Shown here one piece after another: positions 1 to 6,854 of a stretch of 11,051 nucleotides of DNA (positions are counted from its first letter, which is position 1; each line of letters begins with the position of its first letter). The stretch lies in NCBI GenBank assembly GCA_949841235.1, contig CATKZA010000017.1:1-11051 (forward strand). Direction: 5' to 3'. The DNA comes from an uncultured Clostridiaceae bacterium. GTDB taxonomy: Bacteria > Bacillota > Clostridia > Lachnospirales > Lachnospiraceae. The notes beneath the pieces are model-generated. The model was not told the origin of the DNA, ran no database searches, and was given only the letters and a program-made list of their open reading frames with translations. The position numbers were made by a program, and so were the translations under genes.

Positions 1-911
1 GGGAGGTTTGTCCCGAAATCGAAGTGCATATCAGCACCCAGGCGAATAATGTGAATTATGGGACATATCTTTTCTGGCACCGGCAGTGCGCCAGGCGGGT
101 GGTCTCTGCCAGGGAATTGACGATAGAGGAGATTAGGGAAATCCGAAAAAATATCCCGGATGAACTGGAGATTGAAACTTTCGTCCATGGTGCCATGTGC
201 ATTTCCTATTCCGGCAGATGCCTCCTGAGCAACTATTTTACAGGGAGGGATGCCAATCTGGGGGCTTGCACCCACCCCTGCCGCTGGAAATACTATCTCA
301 TGGAGGAGAACCGTCCCGGGGAATATCTTCCGGTGGAGGAGAATGAGCGTGGGACGTATATCTTTAACTCCAAGGATCTGTGCATGATCGAGCATATCCC
401 GGACTTGGTGGAGGCTGGAATCGACAGCTTTAAAATCGAGGGGCGGATGAAGACGGCGCTTTACGTGGCGGATGTGGCCAGGACGTACCGGCAGGCCATT
501 GATGATTATTTTGTCTCTCCCGAGCTGTATGAATCCCGTCGGGAATATTATCGGCAGGAGATATCCAAGTGCACGTATCGCCAGTACACCACCGGCTTTT
601 TCTATGGGCCTACCACCTACGAGTCCCAGATTTATAACAACAGCACCTATGTGAAGGAGTATACCTATCTTGGGCTTGCGGGGGATGCGGATGAGAAGGG
701 TTTCGTAGAGATGGAGCAGAAGAATAAATTCTGCGTGGGAGACCAGGTGGAAATCATGAAGCCTTCCGGGGAGAATGTGTCTGTCACGGTGGAGGGGATG
801 CTTGACGGACAGGGCAGGGAGACGGACAGCTGCCCCCATCCCAAGGAAAGGATCAAGGTTTTATTCAGCCAGGTGCCGGATGCCATGGATATTATCAGGG
901 TGAAAGCGTGA
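1..911 (+). CDS. U32-family protein (peptidase U32 / tRNA hydroxylation TrhP-like), 5' truncated
   Basis: The reading frame is open from base 3 and runs off the left edge. The GTG at 24 is an internal valine, because the preceding codons (EVCPEIE) continue the conserved strand before HISTQANN. About 303 residues of the C-terminal part are visible. Counting the valine at 24 as residue 1, the U32 signature ETFVHGAMC...SGRCLLS lies at 51-69, followed by GACTHPCRW. Cys59, Cys66, Cys82 and Cys86 match the conserved cysteines expected to hold an iron-sulfur cluster. The helix DSFKIEGRMK follows. The family was first described as collagenase-like peptidases, but characterised members such as TrhP (YegQ) make 5-hydroxyuridine in tRNA and RlhA modifies 23S rRNA. 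An RNA-modification role is therefore more likely than proteolysis, but the exact substrate cannot be read here. A hairpin terminator follows 15 bases after the stop. Confidence 0.88.
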   Translation, partial: EVCPEIEVHISTQANNVNYGTYLFWHRQCARRVVSARELTIEEIREIRKNIPDELEIETFVHGAMCISYSGRCLLSNYFTGRDANLGACTHPCRWKYYLMEENRPGEYLPVEENERGTYIFNSKDLCMIEHIPDLVEAGIDSFKIEGRMKTALYVADVARTYRQAIDDYFVSPELYESRREYYRQEISKCTYRQYTTGFFYGPTTYESQIYNNSTYVKEYTYLGLAGDADEKGFVEMEQKNKFCVGDQVEIMKPSGENVSVTVEGMLDGQGRETDSCPHPKERIKVLFSQVPDAMDIIRVKA

Positions 912-925
912 GAGGTAAGGTGTTT

Positions 926-968
926 GCCTGCAAAGGAATTTCGGGGATTCTTTTGCAGGCATTATTTT
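926..968 (+). terminator. Rho-independent terminator of the U32 gene
   Basis: A 15-bp stem (926-940 with 946-960, one G-T pair and a weak base pair at the loop) closes a 5-base loop and is followed by ATTATTTT. The T-rich side is on the + strand, so it mainly ends the U32 gene. The convergent GH95 gene stops at 972, and its transcript would meet the same hairpin with little U-tract after it. Confidence 0.8.
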
Positions 969-971
969 GTG

Positions 972-3194
972 CTATCTCAGAGGGATATCAAACGTATTTT
1001 TTCCCGCAGTCAGATGGATTTCCCCCAGACCTTCAATGAACTGGACAAAATCCTTGGTGGTGTTAATTGTGATGGTGGCCTTGCTATTGCTCCAATGCAA
1101 GTCTACGGTAATTCCCCCCCTTGCAACCAAGCCTGTGGCGGTTCCGCTTTTCCAGGCATCCGGCAGGGCGGGAAAGAGAACGATTCTGTCACAATGGCTT
1201 TGCAGCAGCATTTCTGCGATGGCGGCAGTTGTGCCGAAATTTCCATCAATCTGAAAGGGTGGGTGATTGTCTAAAAGGTTTGGTAGTACAGAGGACTCAA
1301 AATATTTCTTGAGATGTTCCCATGCCTGTGTGCCATTCCCCATTCTTGCCCAGAGATTGATAATCCATGCCCGACTCCATCCTGTGTGTCCCCCGCCGTT
1401 TTCAAGTCTGCGGCGCAAAGTTTTTTCTGCTGCCTGCATTGTTCGCTTGTCTTGAGCATCTATCTGCGTTCCGGGATAGAGAGCAAATAGGTGGGAAATG
1501 TGCCGATGTCCTTTTTCTATTTCCTCATAGGGTTCGGCCCATTCCTGGATCGTCCCATCCCTGTCTATTTTTACTTTGGGCAGTTTCTCCAGAATCTTCT
1601 GATAGCGGGAACGTTCTTCTTCGGACGGGTTTCCAAATTTCAGAAGGCTTTGAAAAAGTTCTCGGAGGATTTGGCTGTCCATGGAGGCACCGATGCAGAG
1701 ATTGCCTGTTTCTCCGTTTTCCAGACGGTAGCTGTTTTCAGGAGAGGTGGTGGGGCAAACCACCAGTTCCCCCTTTGGATTTTCAATGAGGGTATCTTCA
1801 AAAAAGAGTGCCGCTTCTTTGGCATAGAAAAGGTACTCTTTCAGAAAGTCTTCGTCTCCTGTATGGCGATAGTGTTCAAAGATATGCAGGCAGAGCCAAG
1901 GGGCTCCCATTTGCCAGTAGGTGGAGGAGGGCAGGGTATCCTGGGGGGCGCAGTCTCCCCAGAGGTCTGTATTGTGGTGTGCCATCCACCCTCGTGCGCC
2001 GTACATTTTCTGGGCGACTTGCTTTCCATGGGGATACATCCGCTTAATCTGTTCAAATAATGGCATATGCATCTCGGATAGGCTGCAGTTTTCGGCAAGC
2101 CAGTAATTCATCTGCGTATTGATGTTGATGGTATACTTGCTGTCCCATATGGGGGTAAAGTTGTCATTCCATATTCCCTGCAAGTTTGCGGGGAGGCTTC
2201 CCTTGCGGCTTGAGGAGGAGAGCAGATAACGCCCGTAGGCAAAGGAGAGATTGACAAGTCCAATATCCTCCCCGCCATTCTTAGCATTGGCAATGCGAAC
2301 ATCCGTGGGGATGCCGTCCTTCTCATTGCATTTGATGTCCAGCGTGCACCGGTTCATGATTTGCGAGAAATCTTCGGCATGGGTTTTGCGAAGAGATGCA
2401 TAGCCCATGTTCTCTGCATTGTCCAATCTCTCTATCACCGCCTTGCGCGGATTGTGGCAGTAGAAGTCTGTCTCTTCCGAGGCGATTAGTACGGCTTGGC
2501 CACTGCATCTGAGGGTGCCGCCCACGATTCCCAGAGAGCCTTCTATCGCCCTGACGCAGAAGCAATATTTTACGCCATTTGCACCTGCCTGTCCTTCCAT
2601 GCAGAGGGTATTTTCATCTATTTTTTGCAAAGACTCTAGATATACGCCGCGCATAATAGAGGCGGAAAAATTTTCCCCTTCGCATTTGATGGCCATAATC
2701 CTGCCAGGATAAGAAATAAAACTTTCCCGCATATGAAATAGGCCATTCAGAGAGTAGGTGACGCGATGTATCCCATTGGTCATGTCAAGCTGTCGGAGAT
2801 ATTCTTTGGTGCCTGGGGCAATGAAATCCTGTCCCTCCCAATGATCCCGCAGCCCGAGCATGCAGATGTCTTTGCTGCTGTCGGGAATGAGATAGAGGTC
2901 GCAGAGAGGCTCGTAGTGGTTTTGGCAATCGGGAATGGCAGCCATGGCAAGATTCGCAAGTCTCTCTGCCTTGCGGATTTTGCCCTCGTCAATCAGCTGC
3001 CTGATCTTAGGGATATTTTCTCTCGCATCCGGATTGATTCTGTCCCGGAAGCATCCATGCCAGAGGCTGTCTGCATTAAGCTGGAATCGGTCTGCAGTTG
3101 TTCCGCCAAAACACATTGCCCCCAGGTAGCCATTGCCTAGAGGAAGTGCGCTGTTCCAATCTTTTGCTGGTTCGGTATACCACAATCTGTTCAT
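972..3194 (-). CDS. GH95 alpha-L-fucosidase, cytoplasmic
   Basis: A 740-residue inverting glycoside hydrolase of family GH95, whose known members mainly cleave terminal alpha-1,2-fucose from mucin, blood-group and milk oligosaccharides. The N-terminal domain opens with [20 protein letters not shown] and FQLNADSLW (about 8-45). The (alpha/alpha)6 barrel carries [10 protein letters not shown] (356-365), TSPEN (484-487), [10 protein letters not shown] (601-610) and FQIDGNFG (647-654). By analogy with Bifidobacterium AfcA (Asn421, Asn423, Glu566, Asp766), the likely catalytic residues are Asn357, Asn359, Glu486 (acid) and Asp650. All are present, so the enzyme should be active. Length is normal for the catalytic core; there is no signal peptide, sortase motif or carbohydrate-binding module, so it should act on imported sugars. 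ATG at 3194 was chosen over an in-frame start 84 bases upstream because AAAGGAGG lies 10 bases before it and the upstream extension is encoded by repeat DNA. It is divergent from the GH29 fucosidase. Confidence 0.93.
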   Translation of the reverse strand: MNRLWYTEPAKDWNSALPLGNGYLGAMCFGGTTADRFQLNADSLWHGCFRDRINPDARENIPKIRQLIDEGKIRKAERLANLAMAAIPDCQNHYEPLCDLYLIPDSSKDICMLGLRDHWEGQDFIAPGTKEYLRQLDMTNGIHRVTYSLNGLFHMRESFISYPGRIMAIKCEGENFSASIMRGVYLESLQKIDENTLCMEGQAGANGVKYCFCVRAIEGSLGIVGGTLRCSGQAVLIASEETDFYCHNPRKAVIERLDNAENMGYASLRKTHAEDFSQIMNRCTLDIKCNEKDGIPTDVRIANAKNGGEDIGLVNLSFAYGRYLLSSSSRKGSLPANLQGIWNDNFTPIWDSKYTININTQMNYWLAENCSLSEMHMPLFEQIKRMYPHGKQVAQKMYGARGWMAHHNTDLWGDCAPQDTLPSSTYWQMGAPWLCLHIFEHYRHTGDEDFLKEYLFYAKEAALFFEDTLIENPKGELVVCPTTSPENSYRLENGETGNLCIGASMDSQILRELFQSLLKFGNPSEEERSRYQKILEKLPKVKIDRDGTIQEWAEPYEEIEKGHRHISHLFALYPGTQIDAQDKRTMQAAEKTLRRRLENGGGHTGWSRAWIINLWARMGNGTQAWEHLKKYFESSVLPNLLDNHPPFQIDGNFGTTAAIAEMLLQSHCDRIVLFPALPDAWKSGTATGLVARGGITVDLHWSNSKATITINTTKDFVQFIEGLGEIHLTAGKNTFDIPLR

Positions 3195-3204
3195 GATTCG
3201 GATT

Positions 3205-3212
3205 CCTCCTTT
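3205..3212 (-). promoter_or_regulatory. Ribosome binding site of the GH95 gene
   Basis: AAAGGAGG on the - strand, 10 bases before the ATG at 3194. It decides the start against the upstream in-frame ATG at 3278, which has no such site and lies inside the palindromic repeat. Confidence 0.85.
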
Positions 3213-3220
3213 GTTCTGAA

Positions 3221-3404
3221 ATGTATCTAGTACAGCGAATATTAAGTAACTGATATCTTCACTTGTCTTATTGTCCATCTACTGCGTTGGATTTTCTAGA
3301 CGTAGCCACCGCTACGCCGTCGAAAATCCGCCTTGTATCTGGAACAATTATTCTGCGTGAATATATCAAGAACTTAATATTCGCTGTACTAGTACATCGA
3401 ATAT
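3221..3404. repeat. MITE-like near-palindromic element in the GH95 leader
   Basis: The outer arms, 3227-3247 and 3372-3392, are perfect 21-bp inverted repeats (CTAGTACAGCGAATATTAAG plus T). The interior stays complementary with mismatches and small indels (GATATCTTCAC against GATATATTCAC; TTATTGTCCA against TAATTGTTCCA; GGATTTTC on both arms) down to a central GTAGC-CACC-GCTAC at 3302-3315. There is no open frame of note. Both ends contain TGTA(T)CTAGTACA, and the right end is itself a 28-bp near-palindrome at 3377-3404. The size, terminal inverted repeats and lack of coding capacity fit a miniature inverted-repeat element. A target duplication cannot be fixed with certainty. As RNA it would form one long hairpin of about 170 bases. 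Confidence 0.8.
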
Positions 3405-3431
3405 GGATCAATTATCTATCTTCAATTTGAC

Positions 3432-3444
3432 TGTGAACAGTAAC
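3432..3444 (-). repeat. 13-mer GTTACTGTTCACA at the GH95 start site
   Basis: On the - strand GTTACTGTTCACA begins 3 bases after the GH95 -10 box. The same 13-mer occurs twice as inverted copies in the gdhA leader (10673-10685 and 10708-10720). It may be a regulator site or the remnant of a dispersed repeat. Confidence 0.55.
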
Positions 3445-3447
3445 TTC

Positions 3448-3475
3448 ATTATATCGAAAGTGATTCTTTTTTCAA
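3448..3475 (-). promoter_or_regulatory. Sigma-A-like promoter for the GH95 gene
   Basis: On the - strand the -35 TTGAAA (3475-3470) and a perfect -10 TATAAT (3453-3448) are separated by 16 bases, predicting a start near 3441. The leader to the ATG at 3194 would be about 245 bases and contain the whole palindromic element. Its -35 lies 8 bases from the -35 of the divergent GH29 promoter, and the two -35 boxes are inverted copies of each other. Confidence 0.65.
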
Positions 3476-3483
3476 GCCTTGTA

Positions 3484-3512
3484 TTGAAATAAAGGGTCAT
3501 ATAGGGTATGAT
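3484..3512 (+). promoter_or_regulatory. Sigma-A-like promoter for the GH29 gene
   Basis: TTGAAA (3484-3489), a 17-base spacer and TATGAT (3507-3512) predict a start near 3519 and a leader of about 130 bases. A weaker alternative lies at TTGACT 3427-3432 with TATATC 3450-3455, also 17-base spacing. Confidence 0.6.
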
Positions 3513-3528
3513 AGGAAACAGGAACATT

Positions 3529-3560
3529 TTGCGAAATAATACCGTATTTTGTTGCGAAAT
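3529..3560 (+). promoter_or_regulatory. Direct repeat TTGCGAAAT, candidate operator for the GH29 gene
   Basis: TTGCGAAAT occurs at 3529-3537 and again at 3552-3560, 23 bases apart (about two DNA turns), starting some 10 bases after the predicted GH29 start site. A repressor bound to both copies would block transcription. No regulator gene is present in the window to assign it to. Confidence 0.35.
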
Positions 3561-3635
3561 GTGTACGGGCTATGGCAGTGGGCAGCCATGTGGGAAAATG
3601 AAGGACAATCGTGTGAAGGTTTACTTTGCAGAAAT

Positions 3636-3645
3636 GGAGGAGGAG
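3636..3645 (+). promoter_or_regulatory. Ribosome binding site of the GH29 gene
   Basis: GGAGGAGGAG ends 2 bases before the ATG at 3648, with the AGGAGG core better spaced slightly upstream. It fixes the start against an upstream in-frame TTG at 3549, which would add 33 residues unrelated to the family. Confidence 0.85.
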
Positions 3646-3647
3646 TT

Positions 3648-5105
3648 ATGACGGTTCAGGAGAAGTATTTGCAGATTGCGGAGGAAGTGATTGAGAAGGG
3701 GTCATATAAGCCGGAATGGCTTTCCTTTGGGGATTACCAGACGCCAAAGTGGTTTCAGAATGCCAAGTTCGGCATCTTTATCCACTGGGGGCTCTTTAGC
3801 GTTCCTGCCTTCCGCAATGAGTGGTATTCCAGGAATATGTACATCCAGAGCATGGAGGAGTGGGAGCATCACCGCAAGACATTCGGTGAGCATACGAAGT
3901 TCGGATACAAGGATTTCATTCCCATGTTCACGGCACCCAAGTTCCAGCCAAAGGAATGGGTGAAGCTGTTCAAGAAGGCGGGGGCAAAATACGTGATGCC
4001 GGTGGCAGAACACCACGATGGATTCCAGATGTATGATTCTGAAATCAGCGAGTGGAATGTGAAGAATATGGCTATGAAGCGGGATGTATTGGGAGAACTG
4101 AGGGAGGCAATCCTGGAGGAGGGGCTGGAGTTTTGCGAGTCCAACCACAGGGTGGAGCATGCGTTTTTCTTTGGCCATGGCAAGGAATTTGACAGTGACG
4201 TGAAGGATCCGATGAAGCTGGGAGACTTCTACTATCCGTCCATGCCGGAACCGGACAATCAGGACTTATACAGCCCGGCACCGCCTGCGGACTTTTTGGA
4301 GGACTGGCTGGCGAGAAATGTGGAACTGGTGGAGAAGTATCAGCCTTCTATGGTTTATTTTGACTGGTGGGTGCAGCATGAATCTGTGAAGCCCTATCTC
4401 TTGAAATTTGCCGCTTATTATTATAATAAGGGGCTGGAGTGGGGCAGGGAAGTGGGCATTTCCTATAAGCACGATGCCATGATGCTGGGAACCGGCATTC
4501 TTGACATGGAGAGAGGGCATTTTTCTGATGCCAAGCCTTTCGGCTGGCAGGCGGATACCTCCATGGCATTTAATTCCTGGTGCTACACGGAGCAGAACCG
4601 TTTCAAGAACGCTCAGGACATTTTGCAGGATCTGGTGGACATCGTGAGCAAGAACGGATGCCTTCTCCTCAATGTAGGACCCAAGGCGGATGGCACCATC
4701 TGCGAGGAAGAGGTTAAGATTCTCACGGAGGTTGGAGAATGGATGGATGTGAACGGCGAGGCGATTTACGGAACCCATCCCTGGCGAGTACAGGCGGAGG
4801 GCGATACGGAAGTGGTGGAGGGCATGTTCTCCGAGGAGAACAGGAAGGCTTTTGATGCCACGGATGTTCGCTTTACCTGCAAGGGGGATTGCATCTATAT
4901 CATTCCCATGCAGCAGCATGGGGAGGACGTGATTGTGAAGAGCATGGGAGAGGACAGCAAGGACTTCCATGGGATCATCAGGGAGTTTGTCGCTCTCGGA
5001 TACGAAGAAAAGCCGGAATTTACCAGAGAGGCGGATCGAATGATTATCCATGCGCCATTCGTGGACAGCGATCGGCCGGTAGTGTACCGCATGAGGCTGG
5101 GATAA
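3648..5105 (+). CDS. GH29 alpha-L-fucosidase, cytoplasmic
   Basis: A 485-residue retaining fucosidase of family GH29. The catalytic barrel begins with WFQNAKFGIFIHWGLFSVPAF (35-55), including the conserved His46-Trp47. AEHHDGF (120-126) follows, with His122-His123 that contact fucose. The strand ending MVYFDWW carries the likely nucleophile Asp239. The barrel ends with the classic stretch LLLNVGPKADGTI (339-351) and IGEW-like EVGEWMDVNGEAIYGT (361-376). The last roughly 110 residues form the usual small beta domain. The acid/base glutamate is not conserved across the family and cannot be assigned with certainty; the region CESNHRVEH (163-171) replaces the common SxxEW pattern. There is no signal peptide, so it should act inside the cell on imported fucosides. 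It complements the divergent GH95 enzyme, since GH29 enzymes favour alpha-1,3/1,4 or 1,6 linkages. Family is firm; linkage preference is not known. Confidence 0.92.
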   Translation: MTVQEKYLQIAEEVIEKGSYKPEWLSFGDYQTPKWFQNAKFGIFIHWGLFSVPAFRNEWYSRNMYIQSMEEWEHHRKTFGEHTKFGYKDFIPMFTAPKFQPKEWVKLFKKAGAKYVMPVAEHHDGFQMYDSEISEWNVKNMAMKRDVLGELREAILEEGLEFCESNHRVEHAFFFGHGKEFDSDVKDPMKLGDFYYPSMPEPDNQDLYSPAPPADFLEDWLARNVELVEKYQPSMVYFDWWVQHESVKPYLLKFAAYYYNKGLEWGREVGISYKHDAMMLGTGILDMERGHFSDAKPFGWQADTSMAFNSWCYTEQNRFKNAQDILQDLVDIVSKNGCLLLNVGPKADGTICEEEVKILTEVGEWMDVNGEAIYGTHPWRVQAEGDTEVVEGMFSEENRKAFDATDVRFTCKGDCIYIIPMQQHGEDVIVKSMGEDSKDFHGIIREFVALGYEEKPEFTREADRMIIHAPFVDSDRPVVYRMRLG

Positions 5106-5121
5106 TAAATGAAAAAAATGC

Positions 5122-5150
5122 TTGACGTTTTTCGCATAATATTATAGAAT
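5122..5150 (+). promoter_or_regulatory. Promoter of tRNA-Thr
   Basis: TTGACG (5122-5127), a 17-base spacer and TAGAAT (5145-5150) place the start only a few bases before the tRNA. The box lies 16 bases after the GH29 stop. Confidence 0.7.
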
Positions 5151-5160
5151 ATATTTCAGT

Positions 5161-5233
5161 GCTGAAATAGCTCAGTTGGTAGAGCACTTCACTCGTAATG
5201 AAGGGGTCGTGGGTTCGAGTCCCATTTTCAGCT
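5161..5233 (+). tRNA. tRNA-Thr (anticodon CGT)
   Basis: A full cloverleaf can be drawn: acceptor GCTGAAA (5161-5167) with TTTCAGC (5226-5232), D stem GCTC/GAGC, anticodon stem CTTCA (5187-5191) with TGAAG (5199-5203), loop CTCGTAA with anticodon CGT at 5194-5196, T stem GTGGG/CCCAT around TTCGAGT, and discriminator T at 5233. It reads ACG codons. CCA is not encoded and must be added after transcription. No terminator separates it from the GH29 gene, so fucosidase read-through could also contain it. Confidence 0.96.
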
Positions 5234-5245
5234 TGAAATAAATAT

Positions 5246-5289
5246 ACACCGAACTGTCATTTTCAAATCAGTTCGGTGTTTTGTCTTTT
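5246..5289 (+). terminator. Terminator after tRNA-Thr
   Basis: Perfect 11-bp stem ACACCGAACTG (5246-5256) with CAGTTCGGTGT (5269-5279), a 12-base loop and TTTTGTCTTTT. It is the first terminator after the GH29 gene and so probably ends both units. Confidence 0.9.
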
Positions 5290-5293
5290 GTGG

Positions 5294-5315
5294 GAATATG
5301 AAGTAACTGACATCT
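5294..5315. repeat. Partial relative of the palindromic element
   Basis: These 22 bases match 3238-3259 of the element upstream of the GH95 gene at 20 of 22 positions (GAATATGAAGTAACTGACAT against GAATATTAAGTAACTGATAT). Weaker similarity (ATTG, TGCGT) continues for about 25 bases. It could be a decayed end of the same repeat family. Confidence 0.45.
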
Positions 5316-5390
5316 GTACTAAATGATTGGCTGATTGCGTAATGCATGCAGGGATATTTGTTCATGCTCGTTGCAAAATGCAATGGCCCG

Positions 5391-5400
5391 GGGGAGGTGG
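5391..5400 (+). promoter_or_regulatory. Ribosome binding site of the phospholipase C-like gene
   Basis: GGGGAGGTGG lies a few bases before the ATG at 5405 and fixes that start against in-frame starts from 5327. No convincing promoter was found between the tRNA terminator and this site. Confidence 0.75.
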
Positions 5401-5404
5401 CGAT

Positions 5405-6118
5405 ATGGCGGGAACGATGGTGCATCTGGTGGTGGCAGAGAAGTTATGGAAGTGGATGGAGGAGGAAGAAATCAGATATCCCTTTGAACCGGATTTGATG
5501 CCGCGGCGGGAGTATTTCATTGCGGGAAATATTTGCCCGGATGGAATCATGGCGAGAAAGGGGTATGAGCGGGAGATGAAGCTCCATACCCATTTCCGGG
5601 ATGGGATTCCCGATGGGAGTTTCGAGGAGCCGGGGATGGTGCCGCTATTTGAAAGGCGGATGAAAGATTTCTGGCAGGAGCATGTTTCGGAGGAAAAGGC
5701 TTGCCCCGGCCTGTATCTGGGATATGTCACTCACATGATGACGGATGAACGGTATATCTTGCAGGAGCGACCAAAATTTTTTGACCGGATTGCCCGGGTG
5801 GGGCTGACGAAGTGGGATCGGGAAACCTACGTGCATTTCAATCGTGAGACGGATCTGGTGGATTTCTGGCTGCTCCGCACATTCCCGGAATTGCAGGATG
5901 CCAGGAAGGCGCTGGAAGAGGTTTCTCCCTATGAGATTCGGGGAATGATCACCCGGGAGGAACTGACGGACAGCCGCCATTGGATCTTGCAGCATTTTTT
6001 TGAGGAGGCGCACACGGAAGAGATGCCGCAATATATTGACTGCAAGGCTATGGCAGACTTTATCCACAGCATATCCGGGGAGATCCGGGGAAGGTTGCTG
6101 GACGAGGGATATCTATAA
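5405..6118 (+). CDS. Zinc-dependent phospholipase C-like protein
   Basis: A 237-residue protein resembling the Zn_dep_PLPC family (the fold of clostridial alpha-toxin and S1/P1 nuclease). Visible family landmarks are TMVHLVVAEKL (4-14), FIAGNICPDG (38-47), HTHFRDG (61-67) and YLGYVTHMMTDERY (104-117). His7, Asp46, His61, His63, His110 and Asp114 are the likely metal ligands. There is no signal peptide or membrane segment, unlike secreted toxins, so this is probably an intracellular metal-dependent hydrolase. Such short proteins are widespread in gut clostridia and none is well characterised to my knowledge; neither substrate nor phospholipase activity can be claimed. Its stop codon overlaps by 6 bases the end of the convergent ATPase gene, with no terminator between them. 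Family call is by motif only. Confidence 0.7.
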   Translation: MAGTMVHLVVAEKLWKWMEEEEIRYPFEPDLMPRREYFIAGNICPDGIMARKGYEREMKLHTHFRDGIPDGSFEEPGMVPLFERRMKDFWQEHVSEEKACPGLYLGYVTHMMTDERYILQERPKFFDRIARVGLTKWDRETYVHFNRETDLVDFWLLRTFPELQDARKALEEVSPYEIRGMITREELTDSRHWILQHFFEEAHTEEMPQYIDCKAMADFIHSISGEIRGRLLDEGYL

Positions 6119-6838
6119 TTGCACCAGTTGCTTTACAAAATCCGTGGCGGGCTTTCGCATCAGCTCATCCGGCCGGGCATACTGCTGGATGATGCCCTGA
6201 TCCATTACCAGCACCTTCGTTCCCAGTTTCAATGCTTCGGAAATGTCGTGGGTTACAAATAGCACGGTGATTCCTGTTTTTTCATAGATTTGCCTCAATT
6301 CGGTTTGCAGCTGGCTCCGGGTGATTTCGTCTACAGCGCCAAAGGGCTCATCCATCAGAAGAATGTCAGGGGATGCCGCCAAAGCCCTTGCGATGCCAAC
6401 TCTCTGCTGCTGGCCCCCCGAAAGTTCGGAGGGATAGCGATCCTTCAGTTCCTCGTCCAGACCCACGATGCCCATCCACTTGGAGACGGCAGATCTGGTT
6501 CTTGCCCTGTCTCTCTTATTCAGCAGATTTGGCACGTAGGAAATGTTTTGCCCCACGGTCATGTGAGGGAACAGGACGCTGCCCTGTATGGCATAGCCGA
6601 TATTGCGGCGAAGCTGGATGATATTTTTGCTTCGGATGTTTTCTCCGTCTACAAAAACATCGCCGCTTGTGGGCTTGATCAGGCCGTTGATCATTTTCAG
6701 AACCGTAGTTTTACCGCAGCCTGATGAGCCAATGATGGTAACAAATTCTCCCCTTGCAACGGAAAGGCAGAATCCTTCCAGGATTACTTTGTCTCCGTAT
6801 GCCTTCTTAATATTTTTCAATTCGATTGCTGTATTCAT
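6113..6838 (-). CDS. ABC transporter ATPase, quaternary amine / osmoprotectant (EgtV/OpuC) type
   Basis: A 241-residue ATPase that should power the permease encoded just upstream. It has Walker A GSSGCGKT (37-44), Q-loop Gln85, signature LSGGQQQR (139-146), Walker B ILLMDE (159-164) and switch His197. The pattern PFGAVDEITR and the context match ATPases of the glycine betaine/choline/ergothioneine importer group. It ends shortly after the nucleotide-binding domain and lacks the C-terminal CBS pair of OpuCA/OpuAA, so osmotic or cyclic-dinucleotide control through CBS domains is not expected. It starts 16 bases after the permease stop, with GGAAGGTGG as ribosome binding site. It is the last gene of the operon and its stop lies inside the convergent phospholipase C-like gene. 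Confidence 0.92.
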   Translation of the reverse strand: MNTAIELKNIKKAYGDKVILEGFCLSVARGEFVTIIGSSGCGKTTVLKMINGLIKPTSGDVFVDGENIRSKNIIQLRRNIGYAIQGSVLFPHMTVGQNISYVPNLLNKRDRARTRSAVSKWMGIVGLDEELKDRYPSELSGGQQQRVGIARALAASPDILLMDEPFGAVDEITRSQLQTELRQIYEKTGITVLFVTHDISEALKLGTKVLVMDQGIIQQYARPDELMRKPATDFVKQLVQL

Positions 6839-6854
6839 GTTCCACCTTCCCTTC

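Noticed and set aside
1491..2060. Open frame on the + strand opposite the GH95 gene
   Set aside because: The GH95 catalytic motifs lie on the opposite strand here; the translation resembles no protein family.
3195..3278. N-terminal extension of GH95 from the ATG at 3278
   Set aside because: It is encoded by the palindromic repeat, lacks a ribosome binding site and precedes the family's normal N-terminus.
3227..3392. CRISPR array or insertion sequence
   Set aside because: There are no regularly spaced direct repeats and no transposase frame; the structure is one palindrome.
3549..3647. N-terminal extension of GH29 from the TTG at 3549
   Set aside because: There is no ribosome binding site, and the ATG at 3648 has a strong one; the extension overlaps the direct repeat TTGCGAAAT.
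4266..5051. Open frame opposite the GH29 gene (261 codons, -)
   Set aside because: It is a shadow of a well-supported GH29 gene with no domain features.
5371..5383. Short palindrome TTGCAAAATGCAA before the phospholipase C-like gene
   Set aside because: It is only 5 bp per arm with no promoter that it could control; such matches are expected by chance.
5327..5404. Earlier start for the phospholipase C-like gene
   Set aside because: The extra 26 residues are atypical, and GGGGAGGTGG directly precedes the ATG at 5405, where the family's N-terminus begins.
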